Below, one piece after another: positions 25,265 to 33,971 of a DNA stretch of 64,000 nucleotides (the first letter of the stretch is position 1; each line of letters begins with the position of its first letter). The stretch is from Winogradskyella costae (GTDB lineage: Bacteria > Bacteroidota > Bacteroidia > Flavobacteriales > Flavobacteriaceae). The translations under genes were made by a program, and so were the position numbers. The notes beneath the pieces were generated by a model that saw only the letters and a program-made list of their open reading frames with translations, was not told the origin of the DNA and did no database searches. The stretch covers positions 1,364,001 to 1,428,000 of the forward strand of contig NZ_JABFDK010000001.1 in NCBI RefSeq assembly GCF_013403865.1. Reading direction: 5' to 3'.

Positions 25265-26107
25265 CTAACTAGTAGTTTTTAGGCGTTTTTTGTAATCTGA
25301 AGGCGACATCGAGGTGCTCTTTTTAAACAAACGACTTAAATGTGAAGCGTCTTCAAAGCCGATATCGTAAGCAATTTCTTTTGCTGTTTTATCGGTGTAG
25401 ACTAATTGACGTTGTGTTTCTAATACAATACGGTTGTGTATAATTTGTAATGGACTTCTGTTTAGTTTCGCGAAATTATTAGATAAGGTTTTTGGTGATT
25501 TAAATAGTTTTTCTGCGTAGAACGCCACACCGTGTTCTGTTTTAAAATGTTGTTCCACTAAAAAATTAAATTCGCGTAATAAATCTACTTTAGAACTTTT
25601 AGGAGATTCTGTAATGCCTTCTTTAGCTTTTAATAAACGTGTACTCTTTATGATAAATCTTGACATTAGCATTCTAAGCATTTCCGCTTGTATGTTGTCT
25701 TCAGTTTCTAATTCATCTATAAAAACCTCGTGAAGCGTATCATATTTTTGTTGTTCAGCTTTATCTAAATGAATAATTGGAATATTAGTATTTCCAAAAA
25801 AGAGAATACCAACACAACTCACTTCTTGATCGTGATCTTTAATGCAGTAAAACTCACTATTAAATTGATACATTATTATGTCATTACCTCCATTGTATTG
25901 CAGGTACTGAATAGGTGTTAATGCTAATATACTATACGAAGGAACCGTAAAAGGTACGCTGTCAATAGTTAAATCGATAGCTTCAGATTTTGCCCAAATA
26001 AACGTGTATAACTCACATTGTTTAGCTGTTTCAAAGGAACGTAAATCAGTTTCATTTCCAATATTGAAAATGGCGTTTGTAGAAAATTCTTTAAAAGTGT
26101 GAGTCAT
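25265..26107 (-). CDS. AraC family transcriptional regulator
   Basis: The 280-residue protein has an N-terminal sensor domain (cupin-like, residues 1-165) and a C-terminal double helix-turn-helix of AraC type: FYAEKLFKSPKTLSNNFAKL, then TAKEIAYDIGFEDASHLSRL and FKKSTSMSPSDYKKRL. It precedes the AhpD-like and cupredoxin genes, which are its most likely targets. Confidence 0.92.
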   Translation of the reverse strand: MTHTFKEFSTNAIFNIGNETDLRSFETAKQCELYTFIWAKSEAIDLTIDSVPFTVPSYSILALTPIQYLQYNGGNDIIMYQFNSEFYCIKDHDQEVSCVGILFFGNTNIPIIHLDKAEQQKYDTLHEVFIDELETEDNIQAEMLRMLMSRFIIKSTRLLKAKEGITESPKSSKVDLLREFNFLVEQHFKTEHGVAFYAEKLFKSPKTLSNNFAKLNRSPLQIIHNRIVLETQRQLVYTDKTAKEIAYDIGFEDASHLSRLFKKSTSMSPSDYKKRLKTTS

Positions 26108-26198
26108 ACTAATAAGTCTAATAAGTAGCTAAAAAATTACAAATGACAAAAATTATTTATGAAGCGTTCTAAATAAAATATAAAAAAAGCAAATAAAG

Positions 26199-26219
26199 AA
26201 CAACGCAATAGTCGTTGTT
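26199..26219 (-). terminator. Hairpin terminator after the metalloprotease gene
   Basis: AACAACG and CGTTGTT pair over 7 bp with a 7-base loop, just beyond the stop of the minus-strand metalloprotease. The trailing T content is modest, so efficiency is uncertain. Confidence 0.45.
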
Positions 26220-26236
26220 TTAGATTACATATACAG

Positions 26237-27541
26237 TTAATATTTTATAACTTTTTTAATAATGCTAGAACCAGTGTTTTCATTGCTAATTTTAATGAAA
26301 TAAAGTGCGTCCTCAAGTTGCTCTAAATTAGAAATTGTAAGTTTACCGTTACTGATTTTTTGAGTTATTTTTAGTATTTGTCTACCGTTTAAATCTGTAA
26401 TATCTATACTAAATGTATCGGAGCTGTGTGCGTCTAATAGAATATCTATAGATGAATTAAAAGGATTTGGGCTTACTTTTATTGTGCTTAAATTGAAATT
26501 ATCAACAGAAAGTGTTCCTCCGCAAATACCCCAGCCCATATCTTCCATAAACCCAAGTGTTACCAATCCAGGATTATGAATAGCTTCTCCAAGACCAATA
26601 GAAGGAGTCATTAATGAATTAGGGTGTCCAGGTGGATATGTGCCTTCGTCCCAATGACTATAACTTGAACCGCGCCTGTAAACCGTAGGAGCATATGTTG
26701 ATGGCTTAACACCTCCATTTTGTGCTGTAGTTATGGGGCCATTGCTAAAAAGATTATTACCTGTAATCTCTGATAGCAACTCGGCTGACGGATCCTCAAA
26801 AGTGGTCAGAGCTGTAGGAGTACCGTTCTCAATAAAATTATCCCATATACCAATAAATCCTTGTACTCTTAGCAAGCCTTGTGTTGGATCGTCTGGATCA
26901 TCTACATTGCCAAACCCTAATATTCCTAATCCATGGCCAAGCTCATGCAAAACTACAGAAACAAAATCCACGTGGTTGATGGGGGTGTTACCATCTAAAC
27001 CAAAATAAAAATTTGCTGTGCTACTAAAGGTTGCTTGGATGTCTGTTGAGGTTTCTTCTCCAAAATTAGTTAATTCTTCTCCAGCTAATTTTTCTGCTAA
27101 AGCAATAGGAAAAGCAATATTAGAAGGAAGGCCGTCTACCGAAATAGTACTAAAGCTTGTTGGGCCAGCACCTCCTAAAACTCCTTCGTCTAATTCTCCG
27201 AAATTTGCAGAAACTCTAATGGGTACAGACGATTCAATAGAATTTGACCAAATATCTACTGCAAACTGAAATGCAGCTTGAGCTTCAGGAGTAAAACCAT
27301 TATAATCAACTATAAACGTTGCGCAGTTTTCACTACCCCTAGCCATTTTTTGAAGTATGTTAGTCGGTGGCTTTATTGATGATGTCTTAGCATTTATAAC
27401 TGGATAGTATTTACAAACATCCCAGTCTACAGGAATAATGGTCCTGTCTGTTTCTTGGTTCTGTCCGTAAATGGATAAGGAAGAAACCAATGAGATACTA
27501 AGATAAATAAGGATGAATTTACGAAAATAGAGTGATCTCAT
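26237..27541 (-). CDS. Secreted matrixin-like zinc metalloprotease with T9SS sorting domain
   Basis: The 434-residue product has a signal peptide (ending SIYGQ), a protease domain and a C-terminal T9SS sorting domain (KVSPNPFNSSIDILLDA to SIIKKVIKY). The zinc motif is HELGHGLGILGFG: it has HExxHxxG, but the third ligand position, normally His or Asp, is Gly. A Met-turn candidate follows in PNSLMTPS. Either the third ligand comes from elsewhere or the site is altered. It should be exported to the cell surface or the medium. Confidence 0.87.
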   Translation of the reverse strand: MRSLYFRKFILIYLSISLVSSLSIYGQNQETDRTIIPVDWDVCKYYPVINAKTSSIKPPTNILQKMARGSENCATFIVDYNGFTPEAQAAFQFAVDIWSNSIESSVPIRVSANFGELDEGVLGGAGPTSFSTISVDGLPSNIAFPIALAEKLAGEELTNFGEETSTDIQATFSSTANFYFGLDGNTPINHVDFVSVVLHELGHGLGILGFGNVDDPDDPTQGLLRVQGFIGIWDNFIENGTPTALTTFEDPSAELLSEITGNNLFSNGPITTAQNGGVKPSTYAPTVYRRGSSYSHWDEGTYPPGHPNSLMTPSIGLGEAIHNPGLVTLGFMEDMGWGICGGTLSVDNFNLSTIKVSPNPFNSSIDILLDAHSSDTFSIDITDLNGRQILKITQKISNGKLTISNLEQLEDALYFIKISNENTGSSIIKKVIKY

Positions 27542-27680
27542 CGGATAAGAATTATGTTAGAATTTGTAAATATAATTTACTTAGTCTACAAATTTTATAA
27601 TTCCTTAAATACAAACCTGTTTATTTTATAATTAAATTATAATTTATAAAACTCTAAATAAAAATTAAGATGAATAGAGG

Positions 27681-27857
27681 TTAAGCCACCTTCTTTAGTA
27701 AATCAAAACAAGGACATTTTTTACAACGTTTGTTTTCGGCTTTTTTATATTTTTTGCAGCACTTGGTTTTTACTTTTCCAAGTGTCTCGAAGCCAGAGGT
27801 CTCAAGAACTTTAATACGTTCCTTTTTTAGCTTTTTATTTTTCTTCTTTTTGCCCAT
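27681..27857 (-). CDS. Small basic cysteine-rich protein
   Basis: The 58-residue product starts MGKKKKNKKLKKERIKVLE and contains KTKCCKKYKKAENKRCKKCPCF, with five Cys residues in two clusters. About a third of the residues are Lys. The Cys pattern suggests a zinc site and the charge suggests RNA or DNA binding; I recognise no characterised family. The ATG at 27857 is chosen over an upstream one because MGKKKK is a natural start. Confidence 0.65.
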   Translation of the reverse strand: MGKKKKNKKLKKERIKVLETSGFETLGKVKTKCCKKYKKAENKRCKKCPCFDLLKKVA

Positions 27858-27982
27858 TGCATAAAAAATCAATAGTACAAAAATAACTATTTATATTTAA
27901 TCTAAATAAAATTTAACATTTAGGTGTTGTGCCTTGAACAATTAGATGCAACATTGACTGCTAGATAGCTCATCATTATTGT

Positions 27983-28687
27983 TTAATTCATTTTAGGATC
28001 AGATCTCAAAACGCCAGAATTTGTATGTACATTTCCAACCTCAGTAATAACAACTCCTTCTGGTCCTGCCATTTGCCAATGAGGTGATTCAGCCTTAACT
28101 AGTGAAGCAAAATCTCCTTCGTTAGCTTCAATAATATGATTGGTCGTTACTTTGCCTTCCCAGTGGTTTTGCGGAACTACCACTTGTGGAAATTGATCAC
28201 GATTATTTTCTCCGACACCCACGATGTAGCTTTTTCCATGTCTTACTAGCCAACCTTCCATTTTTACAGGGTTGCCCTCTGCGGCAAAGTGCATATGCTC
28301 ACCTAACATTTGGCCTGGTAGAAGAAAGATGTCCATTAACATGTATTTGTCTTCTTCGTTATTTACGAACATTATAGATGCTAATCCTAATTCGGCATAG
28401 TTACCTTGATTATAATCGGTGAGCCAAATTTTTTCACGTAAACCATCAAAAATGGGATAATTATGATATGCAAGCATTTCCATTAAAGCGTCTTTTGCCT
28501 TTTCCTCTAAAAATTGGCCTTCAGCATCATAAAATTGCTCGTTAGTAAATTTTATTCCCTTTTTAAGATCTTTTTTAACTTCTGTTGTGGGATTTGTGAT
28601 TTTGTTTTTTTCGGTGTTATTATTATTAGCACAGCTATTGCAAAGCACAACAATAATTAAGATATTTAAGAGAAATAATTTTTTCAT
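27983..28687 (-). CDS. Lipoprotein with a cupin-type domain
   Basis: The 234-residue product has a lipoprotein signal (VVLCNSCANN, Cys19). Its main domain has the cupin-like stretch LLPGQMLGEHMHFAAEGNP with two His, then KMEGWLVRHGKSYIVGVGE, and a later NHIIEANEGDFASL. This resembles sugar isomerases of the D-lyxose isomerase type, but those are cytosolic, so a binding role at the envelope is equally possible. Confidence 0.75.
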   Translation of the reverse strand: MKKLFLLNILIIVVLCNSCANNNNTEKNKITNPTTEVKKDLKKGIKFTNEQFYDAEGQFLEEKAKDALMEMLAYHNYPIFDGLREKIWLTDYNQGNYAELGLASIMFVNNEEDKYMLMDIFLLPGQMLGEHMHFAAEGNPVKMEGWLVRHGKSYIVGVGENNRDQFPQVVVPQNHWEGKVTTNHIIEANEGDFASLVKAESPHWQMAGPEGVVITEVGNVHTNSGVLRSDPKMN

Positions 28688-28840
28688 AAAACACTATTTT
28701 ATATTTAAAGTATGATACCGTAGTATTAAATATAGTATAAGTAAATAGGTCTTTATAGCAGTTGTTTTAATTTATAATCCGATTTTGAGAATCGACATTA
28801 TTTGTTCGGCTATATTTTTAATCTATGAAAATATTAAGTA

Positions 28841-28898
28841 AAAAAAAGTGTTTTTGATAATGCATCGGTACCGTTTTAATTTGCAAAAACACCTTTTT
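28841..28898 (-). terminator. Intrinsic terminator after ferritin
   Basis: On the minus strand AAAAAGGTGTTTTTG pairs with CAAAAACACTTTTTT (one mismatch) across a 27-base loop that contains CGGTACCG; a T-run follows. It ends the ferritin transcript. Confidence 0.7.
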
Positions 28899-28903
28899 AA
28901 AAT

Positions 28904-29422
28904 TTAGATAGCAGGACCTTGAGCTGCTGAGTTTACTGTGAGTTGTTGGATATCTCTATCAAATAAATATAAACCACCTTTGTCATCTCCAATCATTTTT
29001 ACTTTATCAAGGATGGTTCTGGCAGTAGCTTCTTCTTCTATTTGTTCTGAAACATACCATTGCAAGAAATTGTGTGTAGCATAATCTTTTTCTTGGAGCG
29101 AGATGTGAACCAAATCGTTTATGCTCTCGGATACAAAGATTTCATGTTCTAAAAGTTTTTCAAACATTTCTTTATAAGATGAAAACGTTACACTTGGTGC
29201 GTTTAGTTCAGATATATGTGCATGTCCACCGCGCTCGTTTACAAATTTCACAAGTTTTAGCATGTGTGTGCGCTCTTCATCCGACTGATCGTACATAAAA
29301 TTAGAAATACCTTCTAATCCTTTTACTTCAGCCCAAATTGCCATGGCTAAATAGGCCTGAGATGACTCTGCTTCGATTCTTATTTGCTTATTTAATGCGG
29401 CTTCAATAGTTTTTGATAACAT
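28904..29422 (-). CDS. ftnA: Non-haem ferritin
   Basis: Ferritin oxidises Fe(II) and stores the mineral in a 24-mer shell. The 172-residue product has the four-helix ferroxidase pattern: RIEAESSQAYLAMAIW (Glu ligand), SDEERTHMLKLV (ExxH), LLEHEIFVSESI and YVSEQIEEEATAR. Length and motifs match bacterial FtnA, without the haem-binding Met of bacterioferritin. A TANNTTTG element lies 18 bases upstream. Confidence 0.93.
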   Translation of the reverse strand: MLSKTIEAALNKQIRIEAESSQAYLAMAIWAEVKGLEGISNFMYDQSDEERTHMLKLVKFVNERGGHAHISELNAPSVTFSSYKEMFEKLLEHEIFVSESINDLVHISLQEKDYATHNFLQWYVSEQIEEEATARTILDKVKMIGDDKGGLYLFDRDIQQLTVNSAAQGPAI

Positions 29423-29439
29423 AGTTGTGGTGTTTTAAA

Positions 29440-29447
29440 CAAATATA
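29440..29447 (-). promoter_or_regulatory. -7 promoter element of ferritin
   Basis: The minus strand reads TATATTTG, an exact TANNTTTG, 18 bases before the start codon. A -33 TTG is not clear. Confidence 0.55.
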
Positions 29448-29495
29448 AGAATAGTTAATCCGATGGTAAAATAATTATGAGAAATCGCTTTTGAA

Positions 29496-30398
29496 CTAAA
29501 AGTAAACCTCTTGCGCTAGTCTAAACGTGTTAGCGTGTGCATTTACTATTGTTTTGATGTCGGGAGAATAACCACCTCCCATACTGCACATTACAGGAAT
29601 TTCATTTAATTTACATTGTTCTAAAACAAAACGGTCTCTAGCTTTACAGCCTTCAACGGTTAAACTTAATTTTCCTAATTTATCGGTTTCAATAACATCA
29701 ACTCCAGATAAATAATAGATAAAATCGGGCTGCTGTTGTGTGATGAGTTTTGGTAATGTGTTTTTTAAAAGGTTTAAATAGTTAGAATCGTCAGTATCAT
29801 TTTCTAAAGCGATGTCTAAATCACTAGTTTCCTTTTTAAAAGGATAATTGCTTTTACCATGCATTGAAAAAGTGAAAACGGAATCATCATTCTGAAAAAT
29901 TTCTGCCGTTCCATTGCCTTGATGTACATCTAAATCTACAATTAAAATCTTTTTAGCGAACCCTTTACTTTGAAGATATCGCGCAGCAATGGCTTGGTCA
30001 TTTAGTAAACAAAATGCTTCGCCACGATTGGTAAATGCATGATGTGTGCCACCTGCAATATTCATGGCAATGCCGTGTTGTAAAGCAAATTCACTTGCTT
30101 TAATTGTGCCATCTGCAATTAATATTTCTCGGTGCACTAAGGCCCTACTTAACGGAAACCCTATTTTTCGGGCGGCGCGCTGATTTAGAGTGATATTAAT
30201 TAAATCATAATAATATTCAGGGTCATGAACGGCAACAATATACTTGTCATTAGGTTTTTCTGGTTGAAAGAAATTAGCTTGTGTACAGGTGCCTTCGTGC
30301 AAAAGTTGTTGAGGTAATAATTCATATTTTTCCATAGGAAACCGATGCCCTAATGGAAGTGGATGTTTATATATGGGATGAAAAGCTATTTTGAGCAT
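29496..30398 (-). CDS. Histone-deacetylase superfamily amidohydrolase
   Basis: These zinc enzymes remove acetyl groups from acetyl-lysine, acetylpolyamines or similar amides. The 300-residue product has the key residues: tandem His in AGGTHHAF, zinc ligands in VDLDVHQGNG, Asp in YLSGVDV and the transition-state Tyr in MGGGYS. It starts directly after the tex stop codon with no spacer, so it is co-transcribed with tex. The substrate is unknown. Confidence 0.92.
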   Translation of the reverse strand: MLKIAFHPIYKHPLPLGHRFPMEKYELLPQQLLHEGTCTQANFFQPEKPNDKYIVAVHDPEYYYDLINITLNQRAARKIGFPLSRALVHREILIADGTIKASEFALQHGIAMNIAGGTHHAFTNRGEAFCLLNDQAIAARYLQSKGFAKKILIVDLDVHQGNGTAEIFQNDDSVFTFSMHGKSNYPFKKETSDLDIALENDTDDSNYLNLLKNTLPKLITQQQPDFIYYLSGVDVIETDKLGKLSLTVEGCKARDRFVLEQCKLNEIPVMCSMGGGYSPDIKTIVNAHANTFRLAQEVYF

Positions 30399-32519
30399 TT
30401 ATTTATGAAGCTTTAATTGAATCCGTTTTCTTGCTACATCTACCTCTAAAACCTTCACGATTATTTGCTGATGCAAATACACATGTTCATTAACATCTTT
30501 TACAAAGCTATCCGATAAATTGGACACATGAATAAGGCCACTTTCTTTAATCCCAACATCTACAAAACACCCAAAATTGGTGATATTGTTAACGATACCA
30601 GGTAGTAATTGTCCTTCGTGTAAATCAGTTATGGTTTTTATGTTTTGATTGAATGTAAATACTTTGGCTGTTTCTCGAATATCTAGACCTGGTTTTTCAA
30701 GCTCTTTAATCATATCTTGAAGCGTGGGCAAACCCACTGTTTCTGTGTAATATTTTTTTAAATCTATATTTTGAAGAATAGTTTTATTTCCAATTAAATC
30801 TTGAAGTGAAACTCCTTCATCTTTAGCCATTTTTTCAACTATCTTATAAGTTTCAGGATGTACGGAAGAGTTGTCTAATGGATTTTTTGCATCACGAATC
30901 CTTAAGAAACCAGCCGCTTGTTCGTAAGCTTTTCCACCTAATCGGGGTACTTTTTTAATATCGTTTCTCGACTTAAATGCTCCGTTTTCATTTCTGTAAT
31001 TAAAGATGTTTTCTGCTAATTTTGGTCCAATTCCTGAAACCGAACTGAGTAGTGGTGTACTCGCGGTGTTAATATTAACTCCAACGGCATTTACACAATT
31101 TTCAACCACAACATCGAGTTGTTTTTGAAGCTTTGCCTGATCTACATCGTGCTGGTATTGCCCAACTCCAATAGATTTAGCGTCAATTTTCACCAATTCT
31201 GCTAACGGGTCTTGTAAACGTCGTCCAATAGAAACCGAACCACGAACGGTAACATCATAATTTGGGAATTCTTCACGTGCAATCGGTGAAGCTGAATAAA
31301 TACTTGCGCCAGCCTCACTTACAACAAATACTTGGATATCATTTTTAAACTGAATTTTTCGAATCAAAGCTTCGGTTTCTCGTGATGCCGTTCCATTACC
31401 TATAGCAATGGCTTCAATTTGATAGGCTTCAACTAAAGAGGAAATCTTTTTTATGGCACCGATACTATCGTTTTTTGGGGCATGTGGATAGATGTTTTCA
31501 TTGTGTTTTAAAGCACCTTGTGCATCTAAGCAAACAACTTTACAGCCACTTCTAAAACCAGGATCGATCGCTAAAACTCGTTTTTCTCCAATAGGAGAGC
31601 CTAATAACAATTGTTTTAAGTTTTTGGCAAAGACAGTTATGGCAGATTCGTCTGCTTTTTCTTTGGCATTACTCAGGGCTTCGTTGCTTAACGACGGAAA
31701 TAATAGACGTTTATAAGCATCTGAAATCGCTAGCTCTATTTGGTCTGCGCAAGCATTTTGGCTTTGTATGATTCTATTATCAATGCGTTCTAAAACTCTA
31801 ACAGCATCAACTTCAATTTTTACACGGATAAAGCCTTCGCTTTCTGCTCTTAAAATGGCTAATAATCTATGTGAAGGAATTCGTGATAGGGATTCAGACC
31901 AATCAAAGTAGTCTCGGAATTTTTGCGCTTTTTCGTCTGTAGATTTAGACTTAATTACTTTGGTAATGATTTGAGCATGTCGTTCTAATTCGTTTCGTAA
32001 ACTATTCCTAATATCAGTGCGTTCATTAATCCATTCGGCAATGATATGTCTGGCTCCTTCTAAAGCATCTTCAACAGAGGTAACACCTCCTTTAATATAT
32101 TTAAACGCAATAGCTTCGATATCATTTGCCTTTTGGCTCATTATGATTTTAGCCAAAGGTTCCAAACCATTTTTACGAGCTGTTTCGGCTTTTGTTTTTC
32201 GTTTTTTCTTGAAAGGTAAATAGAGATCTTCAAGCGTTATTACGTCTTCAGTGTTTTCAATCTTTTGTTTTAGGTCTTCGGTTAAAACGTCTTGTTCTTC
32301 CAAAGCTTTTATAATGGCTGTTTTTCGTTTTTCTAAAGCTTCAAATAATTCTTTGTATTTAACAATGTCTCCAATTTGTACTTCATCTAAATTTCCTGTA
32401 GCTTCTTTCCTGTATCGTGAAATGAAAGGAATAGTACAGTCTTCATTTAATAATTGAATCGTACTTTTTATGTTTTTTTCTGCTAATTGTGTGTGTTGAA
32501 CTATATATTTTATCATCAT
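30399..32519 (-). CDS. tex: Tex family RNA-binding transcription accessory protein
   Basis: Tex proteins are bacterial Spt6 relatives that bind RNA polymerase and nucleic acid. The 706-residue product has the N-terminal HTH-like region, a YqgF/RNase-H-like domain (VLAIDPGFRSGCKVVCLD), helix-hairpin-helix repeats (LLSSVSGIGPKLAENIFNYR) and a C-terminal S1 domain (LLPGIVNNITNFGCFVDVGIKESGLIH). All expected parts are present. It starts MMIKY; either Met is possible. The T-run of a strong terminator hairpin touches its start codon. Confidence 0.95.
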   Translation of the reverse strand: MMIKYIVQHTQLAEKNIKSTIQLLNEDCTIPFISRYRKEATGNLDEVQIGDIVKYKELFEALEKRKTAIIKALEEQDVLTEDLKQKIENTEDVITLEDLYLPFKKKRKTKAETARKNGLEPLAKIIMSQKANDIEAIAFKYIKGGVTSVEDALEGARHIIAEWINERTDIRNSLRNELERHAQIITKVIKSKSTDEKAQKFRDYFDWSESLSRIPSHRLLAILRAESEGFIRVKIEVDAVRVLERIDNRIIQSQNACADQIELAISDAYKRLLFPSLSNEALSNAKEKADESAITVFAKNLKQLLLGSPIGEKRVLAIDPGFRSGCKVVCLDAQGALKHNENIYPHAPKNDSIGAIKKISSLVEAYQIEAIAIGNGTASRETEALIRKIQFKNDIQVFVVSEAGASIYSASPIAREEFPNYDVTVRGSVSIGRRLQDPLAELVKIDAKSIGVGQYQHDVDQAKLQKQLDVVVENCVNAVGVNINTASTPLLSSVSGIGPKLAENIFNYRNENGAFKSRNDIKKVPRLGGKAYEQAAGFLRIRDAKNPLDNSSVHPETYKIVEKMAKDEGVSLQDLIGNKTILQNIDLKKYYTETVGLPTLQDMIKELEKPGLDIRETAKVFTFNQNIKTITDLHEGQLLPGIVNNITNFGCFVDVGIKESGLIHVSNLSDSFVKDVNEHVYLHQQIIVKVLEVDVARKRIQLKLHK

Positions 32520-32554
32520 AAAAAAGACCTTATAAATTTAAAATTATAAGGTCT
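32519..32554 (-). terminator. Intrinsic terminator of the OmpA-like gene, abutting the tex start
   Basis: On the minus strand AGACCTTATAA and TTATAAGGTCT pair over 11 bp with an 8-base loop, followed by TTTTTT and then the tex ATG. It ends the transcript of the OmpA lipoprotein but also sits in the tex leader. Confidence 0.85.
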
Positions 32555-32604
32555 GTAATATATTTAACTCTGATGTAATTGCCGAATAGTTTTAGCAAAA
32601 GTTA

Positions 32605-33312
32605 TTAATTAGAGCCAGCTTCTACTTTTGCATCATTTACCATCGTTTCATTAGGAACAATCGCAATATTTACACGTCTGTTTTTAGAACGTCCGTCTGC
32701 TGTTGTATTATCGTACATTGGTTGTTCTTCACCAAACCAATGGGTTGTGAAACGTGCGGTGCCTAAGCCTTTACCTGTTAAATAATTAGTTACAGCTTCG
32801 GCTCTGTTTTTAGATAGTGTCATATTGTAAGCATCATTACCAGAACTATCTGTATGACCAACAACAAGAATATTTGTATCTGGGTATTCGGTAAATACAC
32901 TTGCTAATTTGTTTAAGGTTTCTTGAGACTTTGCGTTGATGTTATATTTTTCTGTATCAAAATAAACACCACTTTGCTCGTCGAAGGTCAGTACTATACC
33001 ATCATCAACGCGCTCCACAGTTGCGCCAGGAATTTCGCTTTCAATTTCTTGAGCTTGTTTATCCATTTTGTTTCCGATGAGTACACCAGCACCACCGCCA
33101 ACAACTCCTCCGATAACCGCGCCTAATTCTCCTTTGCCACCTTTACCAACGTTGTTTCCAATGATGGCACCAAGTAGGGCTCCACCAGCAGCTCCAATGG
33201 CCGCTCCTTTTTGTTTATTGTTTGCATTGTCTACAGCCTTACAGCTAGTCATTAATACTAAGAGTAATGATAAGGTAATGGCTAAACTCGATTTATAATT
33301 TAATAATTTCAT
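32605..33312 (-). CDS. OmpA family lipoprotein with glycine zipper
   Basis: The 235-residue product has a lipoprotein signal (LMTSCKAV, Cys24). A glycine-rich zipper follows (GAAIGAAGGALLGAIIGNN and GAVIGGVVGGGAGVLIGN), then an OmpA peptidoglycan-binding domain (VVGHTDSSGNDAYNMTLSKNRAEAV to RSKNRRVNIAI). It should tether the outer membrane to the cell wall and possibly help stability. Confidence 0.93.
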   Translation of the reverse strand: MKLLNYKSSLAITLSLLLVLMTSCKAVDNANNKQKGAAIGAAGGALLGAIIGNNVGKGGKGELGAVIGGVVGGGAGVLIGNKMDKQAQEIESEIPGATVERVDDGIVLTFDEQSGVYFDTEKYNINAKSQETLNKLASVFTEYPDTNILVVGHTDSSGNDAYNMTLSKNRAEAVTNYLTGKGLGTARFTTHWFGEEQPMYDNTTADGRSKNRRVNIAIVPNETMVNDAKVEAGSN

Positions 33313-33406
33313 ATGTTTTTATTTAATGTTTTTTAATGATCACATGCTGTTCGTTTTTAATCATCCCCTTTAAGTAATGACATTTTGAACATACTCGTTT
33401 TATAAT

Positions 33407-33877
33407 TTAAAATTTTGTAAAATTCATAGTAATGGTGATGGGCCTTCCATCTAAAGTTACTAGTTGTTCCCATTGCATGGTAGTTTCAGAAAGTGATGTG
33501 AGTTCTAGTCTAAACCCTGCATTAGTTTCAGATTTACCTTTTTCGTTTGTAGGTTTTAATAGAAAATCATAAAGACCTGTATTCTCATCAACTTCGTCTA
33601 TTGTAAACGTAAAATACCGTTGTTCTGTATCGCAGCTAGACCCTGAAAGTGTATAGGTTCCCGTGTTGTTATTAGGTACAAATTGCCATGTGCTGTTCTC
33701 AAAGCAAGTTTTTTCGGCATCACTAAGAAGTGTGATTTTTAAATCTCCAATGGCTGAAGATTTTATAGAGTTTAATGTCCAGTCTCCTTTAATCGTTTTC
33801 TTAGATTGACGAACAGTTTTTGAAGTTCCGCAAGCTAAAAAGCAAACTGTTAAACATAATAGTGCTATTTTTTTCAT
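33407..33877 (-). CDS. Lipocalin-like lipoprotein
   Basis: The product starts MKKIALLCLTVCFLACGTSK, a lipoprotein signal with Cys16. The mature part has the GDWTLNSI start and the pattern WQFVPNNNTGTYTLSG...QRYFTFTI...MQWEQLVTLDGRP seen in flavobacterial lipocalin-family proteins. A longer frame to 33898 adds MKHYKKT, but the chosen start gives the natural signal peptide. The ligand is unknown. Confidence 0.82.
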   Translation of the reverse strand: MKKIALLCLTVCFLACGTSKTVRQSKKTIKGDWTLNSIKSSAIGDLKITLLSDAEKTCFENSTWQFVPNNNTGTYTLSGSSCDTEQRYFTFTIDEVDENTGLYDFLLKPTNEKGKSETNAGFRLELTSLSETTMQWEQLVTLDGRPITITMNFTKF

Positions 33878-33971
33878 TGTCTTTTTGTAATGTTTCAATT
33901 CAAAATTACTTAAAGAGTAGGTAGTGGCTTGCTTGTAAAGAAAAAATTATTGATGCAATCGAAAATCTCGA

